Origin: Aquificaceae bacterium | GTDB taxonomy: Bacteria > Aquificota > Aquificia > Aquificales > Aquificaceae | Assembly: GCA_015490115.1 (NCBI GenBank) | Contig: WFYM01000031.1 | Span: 1 to 9,772 of the forward strand | Length of the DNA: 9,772 nucleotides | Direction: 5' to 3' | In this document: positions 1 to 5,122 of the stretch, piece by piece | Layout: every line of letters begins with the position of its first letter | How positions within the stretch are numbered: position 1 is the first letter of the stretch | Program-made: the position numbers and the translations under genes | The notes under the pieces: generated by a model | The model's input: the letters and a program-made list of their open reading frames with translations, nothing else | The model's database searches: none | What the model was told of the DNA's origin: nothing

Positions 1-134
1 CCATAGGGGGTGAAGGGTGCGAGGTGGCTGGCAGGTTCTCGAAAGTAACCCTTTGGGTCTCGGTCGTCATATATGCTTTTGGCTTCTTCTTCGCTTACCT
101 CGCCGTTCCCCTGATGAGGTGGATCGAGTCGTGA
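1..134 (+). CDS. 3' end of a small inner-membrane protein, MerT-like (partial)
   Basis: The frame is open from the window edge to a TGA at 132-134 and encodes about 43 residues. They hold one strongly hydrophobic span (about positions 45-116, with VTLWVSVVIYAF and FFFAYLAVPLM) followed by RWIES at the C-terminus. A cysteine (codon 18-20) lies before the span. This layout (cytosolic Cys, FSK, then a last helix ending in an AYLAVPL-like stretch) resembles the third helix of MerT and also the end of the clear MerT encoded at 1427. A MerT-like transporter is therefore my best guess, supported by context rather than a decisive motif. The stop overlaps the GTG start of the next gene (GTGA), so the two are translationally coupled. 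Alternatively a GTG at 24 could start a free-standing small single-helix protein of 36 residues. The N-terminal part is outside the window. Confidence 0.6.
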   Translation, partial: IGGEGCEVAGRFSKVTLWVSVVIYAFGFFFAYLAVPLMRWIES

Positions 135-796
135 AAAGGCTCGCCCCACTTCTCCTGATCCCTTCCCTCCCCTTCGCCCACGAACCCATATTCGGTCTCG
201 GACCGGGGACGATATTCAAAGGGGGCATAGGTATAGAGACCGAGTACGAGAGGGGAGACGGAGAAGAGGGTATAGCGACCGAGGTCCTATACGGCATCAC
301 CGAAGATCTCTCGGTGACTTTTAGGAGCTTTACAACAGCGACGGAAATCTCTTCCGTAGCCCTCAGGCTAAAGTATAGGCTTTGGAAGAGGTATATGCCC
401 GGAAGGATAGACGCCTTCTCCCTGATAGGAGGGGTGTTGAGGGACGTCGAAGGAAGGGAGACACGCGGACTCTTCGGTGTAGCTGTCGGTATGGAGTCGA
501 GGAGGTGGTATTTCTTTGCGGACGCGAGGACCGCGGGGAGGATATTCCTCGACGGTGCTGTAGGCATAAGACCTTGGCTCACAGAATACTTAAAGCCGGA
601 TCTCGTCCTCCTCTCGGAGCTGAACTACGAACTCGAAGGGGACTACAGAGCCTTCTTCGTCTCTCCCGCCTTCTTCTTCACCTACAGGAACGTAGCCATA
701 AAAGGAGGTGTTCAGATACCAGCTTACAGAAGCGAAAAGGCAAAGAACATGGGTGTGAGGAGCAGGACAGCCTTCTCCGTCGAGGTCCACTTTTAG
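131..796 (+). CDS. Predicted outer-membrane beta-barrel protein of metal-resistance cluster
   Basis: A 221-aa protein starting at GTG 131, which overlaps the preceding stop as GTGA. An in-frame GTG at 17 lies inside the upstream gene and adds residues with no signal character, so I reject it. The chosen start gives a short signal peptide: MKR, then a hydrophobic LAPLLLIPSLPFA, with likely cleavage before HEP. The mature protein starts with HEPIFGLGPGTIFKGG and continues with alternating amphipathic, aromatic-rich strands (IGIETEYER, LSVTFRSF, SSVALRLKYRL, RYFF-type segments). It ends in SVEVHF, a terminal Phe typical of outer-membrane barrels. That makes an 8-12 strand barrel plausible. I recognise the general type (small barrels near heavy-metal transport genes) but no named family. 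Between a MerT-like fragment and a MerP-like gene, it may pass or bind metal at the outer membrane. Function is inference. Confidence 0.72.
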   Translation: MKRLAPLLLIPSLPFAHEPIFGLGPGTIFKGGIGIETEYERGDGEEGIATEVLYGITEDLSVTFRSFTTATEISSVALRLKYRLWKRYMPGRIDAFSLIGGVLRDVEGRETRGLFGVAVGMESRRWYFFADARTAGRIFLDGAVGIRPWLTEYLKPDLVLLSELNYELEGDYRAFFVSPAFFFTYRNVAIKGGVQIPAYRSEKAKNMGVRSRTAFSVEVHF

Positions 797-802
797 GAGG
801 TG
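795..802 (+). promoter_or_regulatory. Strong Shine-Dalgarno of the first MerP-like gene
   Basis: AGGAGGTG ends 5 bases before ATG 808 and overlaps the TAG stop (794-796) of the barrel gene. It fixes the start at 808 although the frame is open far upstream. The same 11 bases AGGAGGTGTAA recur at 1797-1807 before merP. Confidence 0.8.
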
Positions 803-807
803 TAAAA

Positions 808-1083
808 ATGAAGAAGATTTTGGTGGCATTTCTCGTAACAGGCATCTGCTTCGGGACCGAGATAGTGATGAGGGTGGACGGTCTCGCCTGTGCCTTTTGT
901 GCATACGGACTCGAAAAGAAGTTAAAGAAGCTCGAAGGTGTGGAGAGTGTTGACATAAGCCTGAACAAGGGACTCGTCAGGATAAAGTTGAGGGAAGGCT
1001 ACACCTTGGAGGAGGAAACGCTTAGGAAGATAGTAAAGGAGTCAGGTTTTGTTCTCAGAAGGATAGAGGTGAAAAAGCCTTGA
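808..1083 (+). CDS. Periplasmic MerP-like metal-binding protein (HMA fold, CAFC motif)
   Basis: A 91-aa protein. The N-terminal signal peptide (MKK, then ILVAFLVTGICFG) has probable cleavage just before TEIVMRV; the TGIC stretch is not a good lipobox. The rest is a single heavy-metal-associated domain with the loop GLACAFCAYGLEKKLKKLEGV-like, where CAFC (residues about 30-33) replaces the usual GMTCxxC. It continues with the typical V-x-S-V-D beta strand and a closing helix (EEETLRKIVKESGF). It is homologous to the MerP encoded at 1811 but clearly divergent. By family it would bind a soft metal ion such as Hg(II) or Cu(I) in the periplasm and hand it to a membrane transporter. It follows the barrel gene by 11 bp and lies just upstream of the CsoR-type operator. 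Whether Hg or Cu is its ligand cannot be read from sequence. Confidence 0.82.
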   Translation: MKKILVAFLVTGICFGTEIVMRVDGLACAFCAYGLEKKLKKLEGVESVDISLNKGLVRIKLREGYTLEEETLRKIVKESGFVLRRIEVKKP

Positions 1084-1110
1084 TCTTTTCTCTCTTTGGG
1101 TTTACATTAT
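1080..1110 (+). promoter_or_regulatory. Tentative promoter of the csoR-mer operon
   Basis: TTGATC (1080-1085) and CATTAT (1105-1110) resemble -35 and -10 boxes (4 of 6 each) with a longish 19-base spacer. The last base of the -10 box is the first base of the operator dyad, so repressor binding would block initiation. No other promoter is visible in the 48-bp gap. Confidence 0.4.
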
Positions 1111-1130
1111 ACCCATAGGGGGTATGGGTA
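1110..1130 (+). promoter_or_regulatory. CsoR/RcnR-family operator (perfect 8-bp dyad around a G5 tract)
   Basis: The arms TACCCATA (1110-1117) and TATGGGTA (1123-1130) are exact reverse complements separated by GGGGG (1118-1122). A G/C tract flanked by ATA and TAT is the hallmark of CsoR/RcnR/FrmR-family operators. The dyad ends one base before the start codon of the CsoR-family gene at 1132, as expected for an autorepressor. A further half-site-like TGGGT lies at 1097-1101. The G5 tract can also pair (one G-U) with the 16S anti-Shine-Dalgarno at 9 bases from the ATG, so the same bases may serve as ribosome binding site. Confidence 0.82.
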
Positions 1131-1131
1131 A

Positions 1132-1425
1132 ATGGAGAAGTGCGACCTCTACCTTCCCGAAAAGAGCGTGGAGGAGATACTCTCGAGGCTCTCCCGCATA
1201 GAGGGTCAGATAAGGGGTCTCCAGAGGATGGTAAAAGAAAAGAGGAGCTGTGACGAGATACTCGTTCAGATAGCTGCGGTAAGGTCAGCCCTCGGAAGCG
1301 TAGCCCTGAAGCTCTTAGAAGACCACGTTGAATCCTGTGTAAAGCCAGCAATGGAGATGGGAGATCTTAAGGCACTTGAAGACTTCCTCACAGCTGTGAA
1401 GGTCATGCTAAGAGGGGGTTCCTGA
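1132..1425 (+). CDS. csoR: CsoR/RcnR-family metal-sensing transcriptional repressor
   Basis: A 97-aa all-helical protein of the CsoR/RcnR/FrmR (DUF156) family. The family core is plain: SRLSRIEGQIRGLQRMV (helix 1), then RSCDEILVQIAAVRSAL, then the helix carrying H and C. Cys40, His65 and Cys69 match the C-H-C set that binds Cu(I) in CsoR proteins; FrmR, RcnR and CstR differ at one or more of these. By family it is a tetrameric repressor without a classical DNA-binding domain that leaves DNA when its thiols bind metal. An extra Cys4 near the N-terminus could modify the site. The gene opens an operon with merT, merP and merA and abuts a matching operator. In this context Hg(II), another thiophilic ion, is a plausible inducer alongside Cu(I). 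The symbol denotes the family; the ligand is inferred. Confidence 0.9.
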   Translation: MEKCDLYLPEKSVEEILSRLSRIEGQIRGLQRMVKEKRSCDEILVQIAAVRSALGSVALKLLEDHVESCVKPAMEMGDLKALEDFLTAVKVMLRGGS

Positions 1426-1426
1426 T

Positions 1427-1795
1427 ATGAGGGAAGCTGTGGGTAGCTTGTTAGGAGCGGTCGCCTCCTTCCTCGCCGCTTCCTGCTGTGTGGGACCTAC
1501 CCTCTTCGTTGTCTTCGGGGTATCCGCGGGTAGTCTTAGCTTCCTGAGTGTGTTGGAACCTTACAGGTGGTACTTTTTGGGGGTTGCATACATAGCTGTC
1601 GGATATTCCCTCTACAAGCTATACCTTAGGAACTTAGTCAGGGAGAAGCTTCTCAAAAAACCCGCTGTAGAGTGTGCCTGCGAAGAGCCGAGCTGGACGA
1701 GGAAGCTGAGCAAAGGGATCACGTGGTTCGCCTTTGTGCTTCTTGTGTTCGCAACCTTCTACCCTTACGTCCTTCTGAAGATCTACGGAGAATAA
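1427..1795 (+). CDS. merT: Mercuric ion transport protein MerT
   Basis: A 122-aa inner-membrane protein with three hydrophobic segments (about residues 6-32, 46-66, 97-118). The first carries the vicinal Cys20-Cys21 (AASCCVGPTLFV) that receives Hg(II) from MerP. A second pair, Cys83 and Cys85 (ECACEEP), lies in the loop between helices 2 and 3, where MerT has its cytosolic cysteines for delivery to MerA. Length and topology fit the family (about 116 aa). It starts one base after the csoR stop, with a GGGGG ribosome site 8 bases upstream, and is followed by merP, the classical merTP order. The role is uptake of Hg(II) into the cytosol for reduction. The C-x-C spacing in the second pair is closer than in the Tn501 protein. 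Confidence 0.9.
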   Translation: MREAVGSLLGAVASFLAASCCVGPTLFVVFGVSAGSLSFLSVLEPYRWYFLGVAYIAVGYSLYKLYLRNLVREKLLKKPAVECACEEPSWTRKLSKGITWFAFVLLVFATFYPYVLLKIYGE

Positions 1796-1796
1796 A

Positions 1797-1804
1797 AGGA
1801 GGTG
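1797..1804 (+). promoter_or_regulatory. Strong Shine-Dalgarno of merP
   Basis: AGGAGGTG, 6 bases before ATG 1811 and just after the merT stop (1793-1795). It sits in an 11-base stretch identical to the one before the other MerP-like gene (795-805). Confidence 0.75.
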
Positions 1805-1810
1805 TAAGCC

Positions 1811-2089
1811 ATGGTCAAGGCATTCCTTACATTCTTAACCTTGGTCACCTTCAGCTTCGCGGAAAAGGTCTTTGTGATCGACGTCGAAGGTATGACCTGC
1901 AAGCTCTGTCCCGTTGCGGTCAAGAAGGCTATATCGAAGGTAAAGGGTGTGAAGTGGGTAAAGACCTCCCTCAAGAACAAAATAGCGGTAGTCGTCACGG
2001 AGGACGGTGTAAAGGAGGAGGAGATCTTAAGAGCCATAAAGGAAGCAGGGAACTACAAGGGGAAGGTCATAGGTAGCGCGAGCTTCTGA
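1811..2089 (+). CDS. merP: Periplasmic mercury-binding protein MerP
   Basis: A 92-aa protein with a signal peptide (MVKAFLTFLTLVTFSFA, cleavage before EKV) and one HMA domain. The metal loop is GMTCKLCPVAVKKAISKVKGV-like; GMTCxxCP.(T/A)VKKA..KV.GV is the classical MerP signature. Length equals that of Tn501/Tn21 MerP (91 aa). MerP captures Hg(II) in the periplasm with its two cysteines and passes it to the Cys pair in the first helix of MerT. It lies 15 bp after merT and 11 bp before merA in one operon. Compared with the paralogue at 808 it has the canonical GMTC motif, so this is the likelier dedicated mercury carrier. Confidence 0.92.
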   Translation: MVKAFLTFLTLVTFSFAEKVFVIDVEGMTCKLCPVAVKKAISKVKGVKWVKTSLKNKIAVVVTEDGVKEEEILRAIKEAGNYKGKVIGSASF

Positions 2090-2100
2090 AGGGGGCTGTC

Positions 2101-3672
2101 ATGGTAAAGCTCAGGATAAAAGGTATGACCTGTCAGCACTGTGCGAAGACCGTAAAAGAAGCTCTCGAGTCGGTAGAAGGTGTAAAGAGTGCGAGGGTCT
2201 ACTTCCCCCAAGGGCTTGCCGAGGTCGAGGGGAACGCTGAGACGAAGGACTTAATAGAAGCTGTCAGGAGAGCCGGATACGATGCGGAGAAGATAGAAGA
2301 AGCTCCGGAAGTTTACGTCCCGAAAGGTAACGTTTACGACCTATTCATCTTGGGCGGTGGTTCCGCGGGATTTGCGGCGGCTATAAGGGCTTCCGACTTG
2401 GGGGCGAGGGTCCTCATAGCGGAAAAAGGTGTGATAGGGGGGACTTGCCTAAACAGGGGCTGTATACCTTCGAAGTATCTCATAGACGTTGCCAAGAACT
2501 CCCGAAGGGGGAGCGTGGACATAAGGAAGGTCGTGGAGCTGAAGGAGGAGCTACTGAAAAAGCTGAGGAAAGAAAAATACTGGGACGTCCTCGAAGCTTA
2601 CCCTAACATAGAGTACGTAAACCGGAGTGGTAGGTTCCTCGAAGACGGAAAAGCCCTCGTCGGGGAGAGTGAGGCCCTCTTCCACAAGGCTGTTGTGACA
2701 ACGGGATCGAGACCCTCGGTTCCTCCCATAGAAGGTCTAAGGGAAATAGAATACTACACGAGCGACAACGTGTTCGACTTAGACCATCTCCCGAAGCACC
2801 TCTTAGTCATAGGCGGGGGTGCGATCGGTCTCGAACTCGGACAGGCGTTTTTGAGGCTCGGGAGCGAAGTTACCGTAATCGAAGCCCTCCCCGAGATAGC
2901 CATGGGGGAGGAGCCTGAGCTGAGGAGGAAGCTTAGGGAGATCTTAGAAAGAGAAGGAATGAGGATAATCACGGGAGCGAAGGTAAGGAGGGCAAGAAAA
3001 GAAAAGGATACCGTCGTCCTCGAAGGAGAAAACTTCGAAGTCAAGGGAACCGATCTCCTCGTCGCCACGGGGAGGGTGCCGAACACGGAAGACATAGGTC
3101 TCGAAAGCGTAGGTGTGAGGACAAACCAAAGAGGCTTTATAGAAACTAACGAGTTCATGCAAACCTCAAACCCGAACATATACGCAGCCGGGGACTGCGT
3201 AGGGAGGATGATGCTGGTGACGGTCGCGGCTTTGGAGGGAGCGGTCGCGGCGGAGAACGCACTCCTTGGAAACAGAAGGAAGGTGGACTACTCTTCCGTC
3301 CCCCACGCCATATTCACGGACCCCGAACTCGCGAGCGTCGGCATGAAGGAGGAGACCGCGAAAGAAAAAGGATACAAGGTGGAGGTGAGGACCTTAGACT
3401 TCTCCAAGGTTCCACGTGCTGTCATAAGCTTCAAGGAGGGTCTCATAAAGATGGTAACCGAGGCGGAGACGGGGAAGGTCTTGGGGGTTCACATACTCGC
3501 ACCCCACGGGGCTGAGATAATCCACAGGGCTGTTCCCCTTGTGAAGTTCGGACTCACCCTCGAAGACGTCCTCGACATGGTAGACGTCTACCCTACCTTT
3601 TCCGAGTCTGTGAAGCTCTGCGCCCAGAGCTTTAAAAAGGATGTGACGAAACTCTCCTGCTGCGCCCAGTGA
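2101..3672 (+). CDS. merA: Mercuric reductase MerA with N-terminal HMA (NmerA) domain
   Basis: A 523-aa FAD/NAD(P)H-dependent disulfide oxidoreductase that reduces Hg(II) to volatile Hg(0) in the cytosol. Residues 1-66 form an NmerA domain with GMTCQHC (Cys11, Cys14). The FAD-binding motif GGGSAG is at 85-90. The redox-active disulfide GGTCLNRGCIPSK gives Cys116 and Cys121. The NAD(P)H motif GGGAIGLE is at 238-245, ATGRVPN at 322-328 and YAAGD at 361-365. The C-terminal KLSCCAQ holds the vicinal Cys520-Cys521 that distinguishes MerA from lipoamide dehydrogenase and glutathione reductase. Tyr218 and Tyr498 appear to match the two active-site tyrosines of the Tn501 enzyme. An extra Cys507 precedes the CC tail. 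The start is ATG 2101 with GGGGG at 2091-2095. It is the last mer gene, and a biotin carboxylase gene follows after 16 bp. Confidence 0.97.
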   Translation: MVKLRIKGMTCQHCAKTVKEALESVEGVKSARVYFPQGLAEVEGNAETKDLIEAVRRAGYDAEKIEEAPEVYVPKGNVYDLFILGGGSAGFAAAIRASDLGARVLIAEKGVIGGTCLNRGCIPSKYLIDVAKNSRRGSVDIRKVVELKEELLKKLRKEKYWDVLEAYPNIEYVNRSGRFLEDGKALVGESEALFHKAVVTTGSRPSVPPIEGLREIEYYTSDNVFDLDHLPKHLLVIGGGAIGLELGQAFLRLGSEVTVIEALPEIAMGEEPELRRKLREILEREGMRIITGAKVRRARKEKDTVVLEGENFEVKGTDLLVATGRVPNTEDIGLESVGVRTNQRGFIETNEFMQTSNPNIYAAGDCVGRMMLVTVAALEGAVAAENALLGNRRKVDYSSVPHAIFTDPELASVGMKEETAKEKGYKVEVRTLDFSKVPRAVISFKEGLIKMVTEAETGKVLGVHILAPHGAEIIHRAVPLVKFGLTLEDVLDMVDVYPTFSESVKLCAQSFKKDVTKLSCCAQ

Positions 3673-3688
3673 TGCTAATATAACCTCT

Positions 3689-5122
3689 ATGTTCAAGAAG
3701 GTCCTCGTAGCGAACAGGGGAGAGGTAGCCCTCAGGATCATAAGGGCTTGCAAAGAACTCGGTATAAGGACAGTAGCCATATACTCCGAAGCGGACGTTA
3801 AAGCCCTCTACGTCAAGAAGGCGGATGAAGCCTACCTCATCCCCGGAGACCCGGTAAGAGCCTACCTCGACTACGTGAGAATAGTCGACCTCGCGAAGCA
3901 GGTGGGAGCTGAAGCGATACACCCCGGCTACGGCTTTTTGGCTGAGAACGCGGAGTTTGCCCGCTACTGCAGGAAGAGCGGTATAGTCTTCATAGGACCG
4001 ACACCCGAACAGATAGAGATGTTCGGAGACAAGGTGAAGGCGAAGAAGGTAATGAAGGAGGCGGGTCTTCCGGTCGTTCCCGGAACCGACGAGCCTGTAA
4101 AGACTACCGAGGACGCCCTCCACGCGGCGAAGGAGATAGGCTTTCCGGTGATGCTAAAAGCTGCATACGGCGGTGGCGGGAGGGGGATGAGGGTCGTAAG
4201 AAACGAAGAGGAGCTAAAGAGATCCTTCGAGTCCGCCTACAGGGAGGCTGAGACCTTCTTCGGGAAGGGTGACATATTCATAGAGAAGTATCTCGAAAAC
4301 CCGAAGCACATAGAGGTTCAGGTCCTCGGCGACAAATACGGGAACATAATACACCTCGGTGAGAGGGACTGCTCCATCCAGAGGAGACACCAAAAGCTCA
4401 TAGAGATAGCACCCTCCCCAGCCCTCGACAAAGATCTTAGGATGAAGATACTCGGAAACGCGGTGAAAGCCCTCATGAAGGTCGGCTATGAGAACGCGGG
4501 GACCTTGGAGTTTCTCGTAGACACAAACAAAAAAGAATACTACTTCATAGAGATGAACACGAGGCTCCAAGTGGAACACACGATAACGGAGACCATAACG
4601 GGCATAGACATAGTCGAGATGATGATAAGGATAGCGGCCGGGGAGCCTCTTCCATACCTTCAGAGCGACGTAACTTTTAGGGGATACGCCATAGAGTTCA
4701 GGATAAACGCGGAAGATCCCAAGAGGAACTTCGCCCCCTCACCGGGAAAGATAACAGCCTACTACTCCCCCGGAGGTCCCGGAGTGAGGATAGACGCGAG
4801 CGTCTACAAGGACTACATAATCCCGCCCTACTACGACTCCCTAATAGCCAAGATGACCGTCTGGGCGCTCACTTGGGAAAAGGCGGTAGCGAGGGCAAGG
4901 AGAGCCATAGACGAGTTCATCATAAGGGGAATACCCACAAACATACCCCTCTACAGGGAGATAGTGAGGGACCCCGACTTCTTGAGGGGGGACTTCGGGG
5001 TCAGGTTCCTCGAGGAGAAGATAAGGAAAGGTGAATACGACTTCGAGGTGGAGGGGGAGATAGACAAAGAAGACATGGTCCTTGCCATATCCGCGGCGAT
5101 AGCAGCCCATTACGGTCTGTAG
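3689..5122 (+). CDS. Biotin carboxylase subunit (PycA/CfiB/AccC family)
   Basis: A 477-aa ATP-grasp enzyme that carboxylates the biotin of a partner protein using ATP and bicarbonate. Catalytic features align with E. coli AccC: Lys115, Lys157, glycine-rich loop 161-166, Glu199, DCSIQRRHQK (Gln231, His234, Lys236), Glu274, Glu288, Asn290, Arg292, Gln294-Glu296, Arg338. It lacks a biotin-carrier or carboxyltransferase domain, so it acts with separate subunits not in this window. The motif after Arg292 is QVEHTITE rather than the QVEHPVTE of AccC. HT(V/I)TE is common in pyruvate carboxylases, and the C-terminal tail (DKEDMVLAISAAIAAHYGL) recalls the small subunits of archaeal-type pyruvate carboxylase and Hydrogenobacter 2-oxoglutarate carboxylase. 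The exact paralogue is not settled. No Shine-Dalgarno is visible; MFKKVLVANRGE is nevertheless the standard start. It overlaps the convergent lipoprotein gene by 13 bases. Confidence 0.9.
   Translation: MFKKVLVANRGEVALRIIRACKELGIRTVAIYSEADVKALYVKKADEAYLIPGDPVRAYLDYVRIVDLAKQVGAEAIHPGYGFLAENAEFARYCRKSGIVFIGPTPEQIEMFGDKVKAKKVMKEAGLPVVPGTDEPVKTTEDALHAAKEIGFPVMLKAAYGGGGRGMRVVRNEEELKRSFESAYREAETFFGKGDIFIEKYLENPKHIEVQVLGDKYGNIIHLGERDCSIQRRHQKLIEIAPSPALDKDLRMKILGNAVKALMKVGYENAGTLEFLVDTNKKEYYFIEMNTRLQVEHTITETITGIDIVEMMIRIAAGEPLPYLQSDVTFRGYAIEFRINAEDPKRNFAPSPGKITAYYSPGGPGVRIDASVYKDYIIPPYYDSLIAKMTVWALTWEKAVARARRAIDEFIIRGIPTNIPLYREIVRDPDFLRGDFGVRFLEEKIRKGEYDFEVEGEIDKEDMVLAISAAIAAHYGL

Noticed and set aside
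17..130. GTG at 17 as start of the barrel gene
   Set aside because: It lies inside the partial upstream gene, adds non-signal residues and lacks support. GTG 131 gives a GTGA overlap and a proper signal peptide.
382..807. Long upstream extension of the MerP-like frame
   Set aside because: It overlaps the barrel gene in another frame, and the strong Shine-Dalgarno and signal peptide place the start at 808.
1672..2076. 134-codon frame across merT and merP
   Set aside because: Out of frame with both genes, with no motif; a shadow of coding bias.
1..3672. Recent transfer of the mer cluster on a mobile element
   Set aside because: No transposase, inverted repeats or integrase are visible in the window, and AGG/ATA codon use and base composition match the flanking housekeeping genes.
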